From: Ignavibacteriales bacterium
GTDB lineage: Bacteria; Bacteroidota; Ignavibacteria; Ignavibacteriales; Ignavibacteriaceae
Reading direction: 5' to 3'
Assembly: GCA_016709765.1 (NCBI GenBank)
Contig: JADJMD010000013.1
Location: 1,240,001-1,304,000, forward strand
Length of the DNA: 64,000 nt
A program made the translations under genes and the position numbers. Numbering within the stretch: position 1 is the first letter of the stretch; every line of letters begins with the position of its first letter. The notes below the pieces were generated by a model that was not told where the DNA came from, made no database searches, and was given only the letters and a program-made list of their open reading frames with translations. Positions 17,044-26,447 of this stretch are shown here, piece after piece.

Positions 17044-17502
17044 TTAATCTAGTTTTTCAAGAACAACCGCGGTTCCATAACATAAAACTTCAGTTACACC
17101 GCTCATTAATTCGGTTGTGTCGTATCTTACTCCAACAAGTGCATTGCCTCCGATTTGTTGTGCATGCTCAACCATCATATCGAAGGCTTCTGAGCGGGAT
17201 TTTTCACATAATTCAGTAAATAATGAAATATTGCCACCGAAAATAGTTTGTATCCCTGCCCCGATTGTACCAAAGATTGAGCGAGACCGAACAGTAATTC
17301 CGCGAACAACACCAAGTTGTTTAATAATTTTATATCCTTCAATTGTAAATGTTGTTGTTGTCATTGGATGTTTCATTAGCTGTTTATAAACGGCAGCCTG
17401 CTGTTCATCGGGTGTCATTTTTTTGAAACATTCAATACAAACCGTATCGGTTTTAAAGTAGTAAACAGAGGGGAAGTCCTGACCGCATTTTTCACATTTC
17501 AT
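17044..17502 (-). CDS. YbjQ/UPF0145-family protein with N-terminal zinc ribbon
   Basis: This 152-residue protein begins with a zinc ribbon (C3, C6, C22, C25: MKCEKCGQDF ... VCIECF). A YbjQ-type domain follows from about residue 45 (TFTIEGYKIIKQLGVVRGIT, then ARSRSIFGTIGAG-like sequence) with the conserved ending AQQIGGNALVGVRYDTTEL. YbjQ forms pentamers and is called heavy-metal-binding on weak evidence. The start is the ATG at 17502 with AAGG upstream; a TTG at 17517 is also open. It follows the S41 protease gene by 66 bp. Confidence 0.82.
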   Translation of the reverse strand: MKCEKCGQDFPSVYYFKTDTVCIECFKKMTPDEQQAAVYKQLMKHPMTTTTFTIEGYKIIKQLGVVRGITVRSRSIFGTIGAGIQTIFGGNISLFTELCEKSRSEAFDMMVEHAQQIGGNALVGVRYDTTELMSGVTEVLCYGTAVVLEKLD

Positions 17503-17568
17503 TTTTATGCCTTTCAATATTTTTAATTTTGGGAAAGATCTAATTTAAATTTATAACATATGCATTCT

Positions 17569-18576
17569 TTATTTCAGCATCCCAATCGCATACTCTAATT
17601 GTTTATCTCTTCCTGCAAGAATATCTGCTTCTGTTTGCTCAACACGTATATCCGGAGGAACTCCGAGCCATTCCCACGGAAGACCATCGTAACGTCTGAT
17701 ATCGATAAAACCAATATCAATTGATTTTCCGCTTGGCAGAAAAAACAGACCTTCATCACCGCCGCCAACAGAACCACCACCGGTTGTATCGCCAACCGCA
17801 GTTACGTGCGGAAGCTGTTTTAAAATTTCTGTGGTAAACTCTCCGGCACTAAATGTTGAACCATTTATTAATACCACAACCGGATTTGTATACTGAAATG
17901 GGCCTGCCGGCTGGAAAGGAGGTAGAACCCATTTTTCACCATAAGTGTAAGCATCGTTTCTTTCAAGTGGCTCTGTTAAAAAACGTGTGATAACTGCTTC
18001 GATATTTTGATAACTGCCTCCGCGTTTTTGTCTAATGTCAAGAATTAATCCCCCGGTGTTTTTGAGATATTCCAACACAATTGGAAATTCTTCCATCATA
18101 TATGTTTTATGAAAATCCGAAAGGAAAGCATAGCCAATGTTGCCGGGTAAGATTTCGTATTCGATACTACTGCTTTCTGTTAATCGTAACTCTCTGTCAA
18201 AATATTTTCTTACAACAAATGGACTATAAGCATGTCTGTCCTTAAAATGTCTTTGCGGATAGTAGGGATAAACTTCTCCGCCGCCTTTTGTGCGATAGTA
18301 AACGTGTCCGTCTTTAAGTTCAGCCAACAAATCCCGAAGCACAAGATAAAATTCATCTCCATGCGCAGCTTCTGCAAGAGGGCGGTAAATTGTGTAAATC
18401 GAATCCCAATTAATTTTCTTGAATTCAAGGTAAGGATAAACATCTTGAATTCTTTTCCATGCTGCTTCAAAATCTTCAACGTTCAGATTTGAGTCAGGTT
18501 CAGTTACAACAAGATCTTTGCAGGAGAGAATTAATAGAAGGCATAGAACAGATAAAATTGAAATAGTCCTTTTCAT
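17569..18576 (-). CDS. S41-family (tail-specific) peptidase, lipoprotein
   Basis: This 335-residue protein has a lipoprotein signal ending LLLILSC with lipid-bearing C19. The S41 core shows LAELKDGHVYY, LILDIRQKRGG, then VVLINGSTFSAGEFTTEIL with the catalytic Ser in FSAGE (about 243), and GDTTGGGSVGGGDE. The end has the usual GVPPDIRVEQTEADI and DKQLEYAIGML. There is no obvious PDZ domain, so it is a short exported form. A strong AGGAGG site lies 8 nt before the ATG, and the gene begins 13 bp after the previous one. It probably cleaves peptides in the periplasm or at the outer membrane. Confidence 0.87.
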   Translation of the reverse strand: MKRTISILSVLCLLLILSCKDLVVTEPDSNLNVEDFEAAWKRIQDVYPYLEFKKINWDSIYTIYRPLAEAAHGDEFYLVLRDLLAELKDGHVYYRTKGGGEVYPYYPQRHFKDRHAYSPFVVRKYFDRELRLTESSSIEYEILPGNIGYAFLSDFHKTYMMEEFPIVLEYLKNTGGLILDIRQKRGGSYQNIEAVITRFLTEPLERNDAYTYGEKWVLPPFQPAGPFQYTNPVVVLINGSTFSAGEFTTEILKQLPHVTAVGDTTGGGSVGGGDEGLFFLPSGKSIDIGFIDIRRYDGLPWEWLGVPPDIRVEQTEADILAGRDKQLEYAIGMLK

Positions 18577-18588
18577 CTTATTCTCCTC

Positions 18589-19368
18589 CTAAAATCCATA
18601 GGTTAATGTAAACACTACATTATCACTGGCAGAAAGAAGCGGTTCCCATGAATCGATTCTTGTTAGATGAAAAAGGTAGGCGGCTTTTATTGATAAGTTA
18701 TCCAGCAAATAATATCTTGGACCAAGAGTAAATACAACATTGTTTGCTGAAATTAGTGTTAGAATTTTTGCCGGAGACTCGTCATTTTCTTCCATGTCTA
18801 CCATACGGAAACCAAGAGAAAAGACATTAAAGTCTAAAGCCCCCTCAATATTGAAATCATTCCATAGCTTATAAAACATGTGTGAAGTAATGCCTGCAGA
18901 AATAAGAAGTGCAAATGATTGAGAATAATCGAAACCAGAGACTGCAATGTTTTGTTTGTTGTAATAAAAGAGTAATTCCGTAGAAGGACCTAAATACGAG
19001 TAGGCATCTTTGTTGAACATCGTAAATTTTGGTAAAGCATAACTAAATCCCTGGTTAAGTGTAAATTGATAAATGTCGGCACTTACGTTGTAATTTTTTA
19101 TTCCTGATGAATTGCCAAAATCTAACTTTAAATGGTAAACATAATTTGAATGCTGATTTGCCCAGGTTATACTGTAGTACGGAAATGAGCCGGAATATTT
19201 TTCTTTTGAGATATATTCATCAGTAACAGCATAGCTACCAATGCCATATTCTATTGTAACGACTTCCGGGAATATTGTTTTATTATCTAAAGAATCTTGT
19301 GCTTGCAGATATTGGGTGAGAAAAAATACAAACGTGATTGATACTAAATAGATGAAGATATTGTTCAT
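18589..19368 (-). CDS. Outer-membrane beta-barrel-like protein, unknown function
   Basis: This protein of about 259 residues starts at the ATG at 19368 (MNNIFIYLVSITFVFFLTQY, cut after LQAQ), with GGAATCAGAA upstream. The frame is open to a TTG at 19392, next to the stop of the hydrolase gene. The mature part alternates polar and hydrophobic residues, is rich in Tyr and ends NVVFTLTYGF, an aromatic end typical of outer-membrane barrels. Between-strand repeats such as SIKAAYLFHLTRI support this. No named family. It sits between two exported hydrolases in one operon. Confidence 0.65.
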   Translation of the reverse strand: MNNIFIYLVSITFVFFLTQYLQAQDSLDNKTIFPEVVTIEYGIGSYAVTDEYISKEKYSGSFPYYSITWANQHSNYVYHLKLDFGNSSGIKNYNVSADIYQFTLNQGFSYALPKFTMFNKDAYSYLGPSTELLFYYNKQNIAVSGFDYSQSFALLISAGITSHMFYKLWNDFNIEGALDFNVFSLGFRMVDMEENDESPAKILTLISANNVVFTLGPRYYLLDNLSIKAAYLFHLTRIDSWEPLLSASDNVVFTLTYGF

Positions 19369-19392
19369 TTCTGATTCCATATTATTTGACAA

Positions 19393-20511
19393 TTATTTGG
19401 CATCACTTGTTTGTTGAGTTATCCAATCAGCTACAAGTATCATTACGTTTTTATTAAATGATTCATCAATTTTAGGATACTCATCTCTAAAACCGGTGTT
19501 ACATTTTTGAAAAAGATGGTTAATGTTTTTTAAATACTCAATTCTAAAATTCTTATTACCTCCATCAGTAAGCGCTTTTTCTATTTCAGGTAAGTTTATT
19601 TCTGCAAGAACCTGACAATCTTTATCACCGTTAAGAGCTAAGACCGGACATCGAATATTTCTGATCAGAATACGGGGATCAAAATTTGCAGCATACTCGA
19701 ACCAAGGTGTTGCCCATTCATCTGCCATCATTTCAAAGTGTTTTGGGTTTTCAGCCATAAAATTTTCTATGTCATTTTTTGCGAGACCCGTTAAAGATAA
19801 TTTCCACTCATTTATAATGCTTGATAACCTCCTTTTTTTTACCTGATAATCAGTTTTCTTTTTAATCTCTTTGAACATTCTCTCAAACAGGTCTGTGCCT
19901 GCTTGCACAATTTCCTCACTTTTTCCTTGTGATCTAAGTTTTTTTTCATTTGCTGTTATCAAAGCACGATCAAGCGGAATTCCCGGACCAGCAAGCATAA
20001 CAATGAAAGATATTTCTGAGTAACGGCTTGCAAGAATGTTGCTTATCATCCCTCCTTCGCTATGGCCTATAACACCAACTTTATGAGGATTAATATTTCT
20101 ATGTGCGCGAAGATATTTAACAGCGGCATAAGCATCACCGGCAAATGTTTCCGTTGTTGCGCCTTCAAGTTTTCCTTTTGATTCACCTGTTCCTCTATCA
20201 TCATATCGCAATGCAGCAATACCATGTCGGGTCAAAAAATCTGATAAAACTTTAAACGGTTTATGTCCGTATACTGTTTCATCTCGATCTTGAAGCCCGG
20301 AACCAGAGACAAGAACGACAGCTGGAAAATTACCCCCACTATCCGGAATTGTTAAGGTACCGGCCAAAATAGCTTCGTCCAAATCATTTTTAAATTTTAT
20401 TTCTTCAACTATATAAGGAAATGGTGAAACGGGTTCCTGGGGTCTGCGATCCTGGCTGCAAGAAGATAAAATGACTAATAATATAAAACCAATCTTTTCT
20501 TTCAATATCAT
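19393..20511 (-). CDS. Alpha/beta hydrolase lipoprotein
   Basis: This 372-residue protein has a lipobox (LVILSSC, C18) and an alpha/beta-hydrolase domain. Marks are VVLVSGSG, LRYDDRGTGES, the nucleophile elbow GHSEGG with S151, LALNGDKD (acid) and NINHLF (base). It resembles the esterase/dipeptidyl-peptidase-like serine hydrolases that follow a short N-terminal beta domain. Such proteins act on esters or short peptides in the envelope. GAGGAA precedes the ATG closely. The stop is 24 bp from the start of the barrel protein, so they are co-transcribed. Confidence 0.87.
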   Translation of the reverse strand: MILKEKIGFILLVILSSCSQDRRPQEPVSPFPYIVEEIKFKNDLDEAILAGTLTIPDSGGNFPAVVLVSGSGLQDRDETVYGHKPFKVLSDFLTRHGIAALRYDDRGTGESKGKLEGATTETFAGDAYAAVKYLRAHRNINPHKVGVIGHSEGGMISNILASRYSEISFIVMLAGPGIPLDRALITANEKKLRSQGKSEEIVQAGTDLFERMFKEIKKKTDYQVKKRRLSSIINEWKLSLTGLAKNDIENFMAENPKHFEMMADEWATPWFEYAANFDPRILIRNIRCPVLALNGDKDCQVLAEINLPEIEKALTDGGNKNFRIEYLKNINHLFQKCNTGFRDEYPKIDESFNKNVMILVADWITQQTSDAK

Positions 20512-20552
20512 TTCCTCAGGGCGTATTTCGAATTAAAACGTTCAACAAATTA

Positions 20553-22961
20553 TTAATTGTTATTAATTTTTTCCAACATCATTTTTGCTCTTGCATTTTC
20601 GGGATTGAGTTCGAGTGATTTTTGGTAATTTTTAATTGCCTCTTCTTTATTCCCGCATTTCATATATGCTTCAGCAAGACTACCATGGGCATTAAATGAT
20701 TCTGGATATTCTTTAACATTTAGTTTAAATATTTCTAATGCTTCCTCGTTTTTCCCCTCATTCAAGAATTTATAACCAAGCAGATTAAAGCTGCTTTCAG
20801 AAATAACTAACTTTGAATCAGAATCTGATTTAATCTCATTGAATTTTTTTAATCCCGCTTCTATCCCTTCTTCCCGGATAGTCCTTTCAATAACGGCAGA
20901 GGCAAATTCTTCCCTTGTAAATTTATTTGCTACATCAACTTTAAGAAGGGTTACATTTCCTTCTGCATCTTTATCAAAGTAAATTAAATTTTTATCAAAT
21001 TCATCAAGCCATCCTCCTTCTTCGTTTGGAGATTGTAACTTTATATCTTCATTTTTTGTAGGATCGTGAATTATAAGTACGCCATCATTATAAAAAACTG
21101 TAAACTCCTGATTAATTGCTGAAAATAAATACTTTCCTAAATATGGTCTCATGTTTTCAGGAACATTTGCTTCAATTGTTTCGGGGGAAGATTTCTTTGT
21201 CATCTGCGCAATTTCGTGCAAAAACATTTCCTTAATCTTATTCTCTTCATCTCTCGTAAACTCCAGATAAAGAGTGGGACTAAGCTTACAATACCATTTC
21301 CCTTTTTCATCTGGTTTGTTAAATGGAAGTACCATTTGTCCAGGAATGTCAACTGAGAGATTACCTTCTTTATCCAAAACCTCAAAGGTTCTCCCGGTTT
21401 CCAAATTTGTGTATTTTCCATAAAACTCAGAATAATCTGAGCTTATAGTTTCTTTTTCATTATTGGCCAGCTTGTAATCTATTATTTCAAAATTTTTTCC
21501 ATTAAAGCTGCTTGAAGTGGATTGATACTCTGAAATACGTATGTGACCCGCATCAACAAAATCAATCTCTAATGCTGTTGCATCAACGGGAATCCAGCCT
21601 GCTTCTCCCATATATATCTCGTTCCAGCCATGCTGCCCGAATCCTCCACCATAATTTGGAACATACATTCCGCCCCAAACTACTCTTGCAGGAATTCCAA
21701 CTGCTCTGCAGAAAGAAGCGAGTAAAAAAGAGTGGGCGCCGCATTCGCCAGCACGAATATCATATGTTTTTCTTGCAGTACCACCTCCAGGAATTGCATA
21801 GTGAATATTTTCTGCAACCCATTTACTTAACCTTGTTGCTGCCTCCCAGCTATCCTTAGATCCTTCGGTTATTTCCTTGGCTTTTTTGATTAGCACAGGA
21901 TCATCACTTTCTACTCTTCCATCCCCTATAAGATATTTTTCCAGAAAGGCATCTTTAAAGTTTGGAGGAAATGGAGGTGCATTTTTACCATCATATTTGG
22001 GGTGTGAAATTTCAAACATACCTTCTATAAGATTTTCTTTTATAGTACCAGTAAATTTTTGTCCTGGTACGTTTAAATCTTCAACTGTAAAGTTTTGTCC
22101 GATAGGTTCAATAACCGCATCAACTTTCATATATGTTAAGGATTGAACATCAGAAATTGCAACATTGGTTTTTGTTACAATGCTTGCATCCATATTAGCA
22201 ACTTTTATTTTATCGATAACACTTTGATCGGATAAATATATTTTTCTATTTAACACTTCAAACTTTACAAAGTAACCATAATCCGGTGAAAGCCAGTAAG
22301 TTGTTTTTAATCCCGTTTTTGTATTTGTTTGCTCAATAATTATTGTGTTAAACGATTTTCCGGCAAGTGAAACTGTTTCTTCGCCTGTTTTTTTGAATTT
22401 TGATTTTTGAATTTCTCCCTCCATTACCTCAAGTATATTGTATTCTGCTTCGGTTTTCCCTTCGAGATACAGATCTTTTTTCAATCTAGTAAATGCTTCA
22501 TCAGAACCAATAACAGTCTCAGGAGTAATTTCAATCACCTTTTCAGTGGAGTTCAAGGTAGAATTTATTGTAGCCTTATCATCTTTTACTTTGATTGAAA
22601 TATTGAACTCTGTTGATCCTTGCTTAATATCAGTGATTATATCTACGCCTCTTCTTGTTACGGGATCAACAATAGATTGAGAGCTCATTTCCATATTGAA
22701 TTCACTGCCAAGGAGAGAGAGCATAATAAAAATATTTATATCCTGCTCAATTAAATCTTGATCATATTTTCTAATAGGGGTTTCTGATGATTCGGTATAA
22801 CCGCATACAACATCATTAATTTCAATTGCATAGTAAACTTTACTTGCCGCAGAAGTGTCTTTAGGCGAATAATTGTTTTGGCTACATGCATACAACGAAA
22901 TTGTGGAGATTTGTAGTAGCATGCCAAATATTAGAAGTTGAATTTGTTTTAATGTTTTCAT
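20553..22961 (-). CDS. Transglutaminase-like lipoprotein with C-terminal TPR
   Basis: This 802-residue protein has a lipoprotein signal (ISLYAC, C26) and a large beta-rich N-terminal region. A transglutaminase-like core (about 370-470) carries the Cys in RAGECGAHSFLLASF, the His in GQHGWNEIY and the Asp in WIPVDAT. A second beta region follows, and the last about 70 residues hold tetratricopeptide repeats (EGKNEEALEIFKLNVKEYPE, then CGNKEEAIKNYQKSLELNPE). Bacterial transglutaminase-like proteins are often proteases or peptide crosslinkers; the role here is not clear. A GGAGTAATAA site supports the start. It begins 61 bp after the small membrane gene. Confidence 0.85.
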   Translation of the reverse strand: MKTLKQIQLLIFGMLLQISTISLYACSQNNYSPKDTSAASKVYYAIEINDVVCGYTESSETPIRKYDQDLIEQDINIFIMLSLLGSEFNMEMSSQSIVDPVTRRGVDIITDIKQGSTEFNISIKVKDDKATINSTLNSTEKVIEITPETVIGSDEAFTRLKKDLYLEGKTEAEYNILEVMEGEIQKSKFKKTGEETVSLAGKSFNTIIIEQTNTKTGLKTTYWLSPDYGYFVKFEVLNRKIYLSDQSVIDKIKVANMDASIVTKTNVAISDVQSLTYMKVDAVIEPIGQNFTVEDLNVPGQKFTGTIKENLIEGMFEISHPKYDGKNAPPFPPNFKDAFLEKYLIGDGRVESDDPVLIKKAKEITEGSKDSWEAATRLSKWVAENIHYAIPGGGTARKTYDIRAGECGAHSFLLASFCRAVGIPARVVWGGMYVPNYGGGFGQHGWNEIYMGEAGWIPVDATALEIDFVDAGHIRISEYQSTSSSFNGKNFEIIDYKLANNEKETISSDYSEFYGKYTNLETGRTFEVLDKEGNLSVDIPGQMVLPFNKPDEKGKWYCKLSPTLYLEFTRDEENKIKEMFLHEIAQMTKKSSPETIEANVPENMRPYLGKYLFSAINQEFTVFYNDGVLIIHDPTKNEDIKLQSPNEEGGWLDEFDKNLIYFDKDAEGNVTLLKVDVANKFTREEFASAVIERTIREEGIEAGLKKFNEIKSDSDSKLVISESSFNLLGYKFLNEGKNEEALEIFKLNVKEYPESFNAHGSLAEAYMKCGNKEEAIKNYQKSLELNPENARAKMMLEKINNN

Positions 22962-23022
22962 TTATTACTCCTTTATTCTTTTAATAACAATTGCTCTTCA
23001 TAATTCGTCAATAACCACCATA

Positions 23023-23289
23023 CTAAAATGATTTTGAAATAATTGCTGCTATTCCGAATACAAGTGCTGTATTAATAGCAATTAACCAATGATAAAATAG
23101 CGAACCGACTTTTCCAGTTTCTTCTAAGGTTATCTTTTTGTATTTATTTGCATAAAACGGAAGCATAAAATTCAGGACAATGAAGTATACCTTTTCTCCC
23201 CTTTTCTGAAGCTCGTTGAATATCAGTATACCTGAAACGATATACCAGCCAACTGCTATAAATGCTATTATCGCTAAGAAAATTGTCAT
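23023..23289 (-). CDS. Small membrane protein with three hydrophobic segments
   Basis: This 88-residue protein has segments at about 2-24 (LAIIAFIAVGWYIVSGILIF), 35-48 and 66-85 (LIAINTALVFGIAAIIS), with a basic loop (KYKKITLEETGK) between the last two. I recognise no family. It begins 7 bp after the stop of the S41-like gene and is followed by the transglutaminase-like gene, so it is part of the exported-hydrolase operon. Confidence 0.65.
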   Translation of the reverse strand: MTIFLAIIAFIAVGWYIVSGILIFNELQKRGEKVYFIVLNFMLPFYANKYKKITLEETGKVGSLFYHWLIAINTALVFGIAAIISKSF

Positions 23290-23296
23290 ATCGGTT

Positions 23297-24679
23297 TTAT
23301 TCCTTATTCTTTTTAATTAAATCTAAAGTGAGATCCATTGCTGTATCTTTTCTACTTAAAAAATCTTTGTAAGTCTGTTCAACGTAGTAATCGGGTTCTA
23401 CTCCTTTTGTTTTATCCATTCCCTCAACAGCAGCGGAAAATGTTTCTTGAGGGACATAAACTAACATTTTTGTGTTATCAAGTTTTACCTCTTTAGTTTT
23501 AGCATTGCACTTGTAAGTTGATCCGCCTTCTTCACCAACAAGTTTTCCTATTTTGTGATATTTGATTAAAGCACAAAAATGTCCATTTGTTGATCCGCAG
23601 TGTTTATCAATTAAAGTGTAAAGATTTCCTTCGAAATGGTTTTCTGCCACGGGAATTGGTTTTGCAAATTCAGCGTATCTCCCGTATTCTTCAGCAAAGT
23701 ATGGAACAGGTTCTTTTTCTAAATATGAAAGCAACGGGACAGCACAGAATGGGTCGCCACCATCATTACCGCGTAAATCTAGTATCAAATTCTTAATACT
23801 GCTTTTCTTAATTTCTACAAATGCACTGTCTAAAAATGATTTGAAATAATCCACCTTATCATAAAAGATAAACGATGGGATTTTTAAGATTGCTATGCCA
23901 TTTTCCTTTTCAAGTTTAAGAGTTAATGGAGGATGATTAAAATTCTTAAAGACAACTGATCTTACCGCTTCTAGTTTTGCTGGGATCATCTTTTTTGTTT
24001 CACTCGTCTTTCTTCCTGGTAAAGCATAAGTAACAACGTAATTTTCAGGAAATCCATAATATCTTGCGTAAGCCATTGGAAATCTCTTTTCGATTTGTGC
24101 AAATTGAAATTGTTCAATGAATCCATCAGAGGAGTAACTACTTTTTAAATCACTAATTATTTTTTTTATTGGAAGCGAATTGATTTCCAGGATTATACTT
24201 CCAAAAGGGACCTGAGAAGTCTCATTGTAATACCCCGCAACAACAGCATAACCCTCAATCAATTTAATTTGAAGTGGAAATAAGTTGTCTTTCCCTGTTT
24301 CCCAAAAACTTCCGGGCATCCAAATACTTGAGTGCATGCATCCTATATTATTGTTAATCGGTGCAAGTATCTGAAAGAATTCGTGATATTGCATTGATCG
24401 ATTTATTAAAGCGTATTGGTGATCAAACAGGCTATCAAATTTTTCCTCGAATGTATATTCGTATAAGGCACAGTGCTCGTTTTCATATAGCGATCTGAGT
24501 TGTAAAAAATCTTTCTGAAGTTCTTCTTTACTGAATACTTTATCATTGTCATGATTTTTATCTAAAGTATCTTCCGGATATGGAAGAAAAGATTTGGAAT
24601 GTTTTATAAGCTGGTAGTCTTTGGTCTGAAATAAAAGAAACATTCCCAGTAATAGAGCAAATGAAATGTACTTTATCAT
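23297..24679 (-). CDS. Exported S41-family peptidase-like protein
   Basis: This protein of about 460 residues has an N-terminal hydrophobic signal/anchor (MIKYISFALLLGMFLLF). The C-terminal half is an S41 core: IKNLILDLRGNDGGDPFCAV, a candidate Ser in KHCGSTNGHFCALIKYH, GEEGGSTYKCN and the ending KGVEPDYYVEQTYKDFL. The Ser-motif differs from the usual FSSAE form and should be checked. The N-terminal half has the DFLQLRSLYENEH start common to large exported S41 proteins of Bacteroidota. ATG 24679 is chosen with GAGAAG upstream; a GTG at 24691 is also open. It is the first gene of the run of exported hydrolases. Confidence 0.8.
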   Translation of the reverse strand: MIKYISFALLLGMFLLFQTKDYQLIKHSKSFLPYPEDTLDKNHDNDKVFSKEELQKDFLQLRSLYENEHCALYEYTFEEKFDSLFDHQYALINRSMQYHEFFQILAPINNNIGCMHSSIWMPGSFWETGKDNLFPLQIKLIEGYAVVAGYYNETSQVPFGSIILEINSLPIKKIISDLKSSYSSDGFIEQFQFAQIEKRFPMAYARYYGFPENYVVTYALPGRKTSETKKMIPAKLEAVRSVVFKNFNHPPLTLKLEKENGIAILKIPSFIFYDKVDYFKSFLDSAFVEIKKSSIKNLILDLRGNDGGDPFCAVPLLSYLEKEPVPYFAEEYGRYAEFAKPIPVAENHFEGNLYTLIDKHCGSTNGHFCALIKYHKIGKLVGEEGGSTYKCNAKTKEVKLDNTKMLVYVPQETFSAAVEGMDKTKGVEPDYYVEQTYKDFLSRKDTAMDLTLDLIKKNKE

Positions 24680-24853
24680 TTTGCTTCTCACTGATGTTAG
24701 AAAATTATAACATAATATAATAAAAAAAGATGTGGCTGATTCTTTTTTAGGTTAAATGGGGTGAAAATAATTTGTTCGGCGAATTAATAAGCAAATATTA
24801 GCAATCGTTCATTAATTTAAAATATAACTTTATGCTTCTGGGTGTAATTATTA

Positions 24854-25321
24854 TTAAACCTTAATTGTTTTCCATCTTCCTCTTTTAAAAAGAAAATATC
24901 CAACAATAGAAAATGTTGATTCGGAAATTACAATTGAGTAGTAGGCCCCTTCTGCACCAAGACCAAGATATATTGCAAGCGTGTATGCAAGCGGAATCTG
25001 AAGTACCCAGAACACGAAAAAGTTCATTATCGTTGGAGTTCTTGTATCGCCGGCACCATTAAATGACTGCACAAGCACCATACCAAAAGCGTAAAATAAA
25101 TATCCCATTGCAAAAATGCTTAAACACTTTGAGGCATTATCAATAACTTCTTTTTCATCTGTAAAGAACGAAGCAATGTTATCTCCAAAAAGAAAAAACA
25201 AAACCATAATGGTTCCCATAAATAACATATTAAAGAAACCTGTACGCCATACGGCTTTTTCTGCACGAGTTTTTAGCTCACCGTTTTGTAAAAGTTCTAT
25301 GTAAGATGGAATAAATTTCAT
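24854..25321 (-). pseudogene. Chimeric relic: start of a radical SAM gene joined to the 3' end of a MATE transporter gene
   Basis: The 155-residue frame begins MKFIPSYIELLQNGELKTRA, nearly the same as the start of the radical SAM protein at 14821-15807 (MNFIQSYIELLHNGELYKRA). Directly after RAEKA it becomes the C-terminal part of a MATE efflux protein (VWRTGFFNMLFMG, VQSFNGAGDTRTPTIMNFF, IPLAYTLAIYLGLGAEGAYY). About four membrane helices remain of the usual twelve. The junction is near 25252. It is very unlikely to transport. The leader upstream also resembles that of the radical SAM gene. Confidence 0.75.
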
Positions 25322-25423
25322 TACACGAATTTACAATGTAGAATGCACAATTAAGGTTGGTAAAATTTAGTTACAAAAAAACATATTAATCGTTTACTAT
25401 CTCATTGAGTATCATATTGATAA

Positions 25424-26206
25424 TTATGATTCCTCTAATAGTAATCCTTTATTCATAAGTTCGCTAGCTAATTGTAAATAAGCAACTGAGCCGCTCGATC
25501 TAACATCAAACAACATTGTTGGCTTACCATAAAATTCGGCTTCAGTAATTGTAATGCTTTTAGGGATTACAGTTTGAAGAATATCATTACCAAAATTTCC
25601 AAACAATGCTTTTTTAGTTAAACCCCACGCTTTTGTATTTGGTTCAAACATTGTGAGCAAAATTCCTTCAACAGACAATTTTTTATTAAGATTTTCTTTT
25701 ACCCAGTTTATATGACTATACATTTTCTTAAGTGCCGAAATTGAAAATTGCCCAGCACGAATTGGGATTAAAACAGAATCCGCCGCAGTAAGAGCAACAG
25801 TAGTTAATCCTTTAAGATAAGGTGGGCAGTCAATTATTATATAATCATAGAGGCCAAGGGCATATTGGTTAAGAATGTTTTCAAACAAATAAATGTTCCT
25901 TGTTAATCGGCTGATTCGTTCTTCAATTTCTGCCGAATTAATACTGCAGGGAATAAAATCTAAAGTCTGAATATCTGTTGGATGAATGACAGAATCGATG
26001 TACTTAATAAAACTTATAACCTGAAAAATATCTCCTTTAAGTTTTTCATTTTCAAAACCAAGAGAAACAGAACAAGCGCCTGAAGGATCAAAGTCGATTA
26101 AAAGAGTTTTCTTTTCTGCAATTGCAAATGCAGCCGCAAGGTTTACGGCAGTTGTTGTCTTACCAACTCCGCCCTTTGGAACAGCAATTGCAATTTTCTT
26201 GCTCAC
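25424..26206 (-). CDS. ParA-family ATPase, orphan
   Basis: This 260-residue ParA/MinD-type P-loop ATPase has a deviant Walker A PKGGVGKTT (10-18), LLIDFDPSGACS, Walker B-like YDYIIIDCPP and IPIRAGQFSISAL. It starts at a GTG (26206) with AAAGG upstream; no ATG fits. No parB or parS-like site is next to it, so it is either an orphan partition/positioning ATPase or acts on another cargo. It is not clearly the chromosomal Soj, which usually pairs with parB. It stands alone, in front of the divergently transcribed reductase gene. Confidence 0.85.
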   Translation of the reverse strand: MSKKIAIAVPKGGVGKTTTAVNLAAAFAIAEKKTLLIDFDPSGACSVSLGFENEKLKGDIFQVISFIKYIDSVIHPTDIQTLDFIPCSINSAEIEERISRLTRNIYLFENILNQYALGLYDYIIIDCPPYLKGLTTVALTAADSVLIPIRAGQFSISALKKMYSHINWVKENLNKKLSVEGILLTMFEPNTKAWGLTKKALFGNFGNDILQTVIPKSITITEAEFYGKPTMLFDVRSSGSVAYLQLASELMNKGLLLEES

Positions 26207-26447
26207 AGATGCCTTTAGAGTGAAAATAAAATGTTTTATTAAGATACTGTTCTGAATCTATAAATTAGTTTTTGCTTAAGCAACCTTCTAATTACCAATT
26301 TGAATGTGATAACAATCATAAATTGAAAGCAGAAAAAGAAAGTGAATTTATATTATAATTTTATTGTTATATGTTTACCAACAGCAAAACGATTGGGCAA
26401 ATTCGTTTAAAAAATTAATAGTAGTTAAGAAGTATTCAGGAGGCATT

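Noticed and set aside
21512..22146. Two plus-strand open frames inside the transglutaminase-like gene
   Set aside because: Antisense to the catalytic core; no own signals.
26364..26447. 28-residue N-terminal extension of the NADP-binding reductase
   Set aside because: A perfect AGGAGG stands before ATG 26448 and the Rossmann fold starts there.
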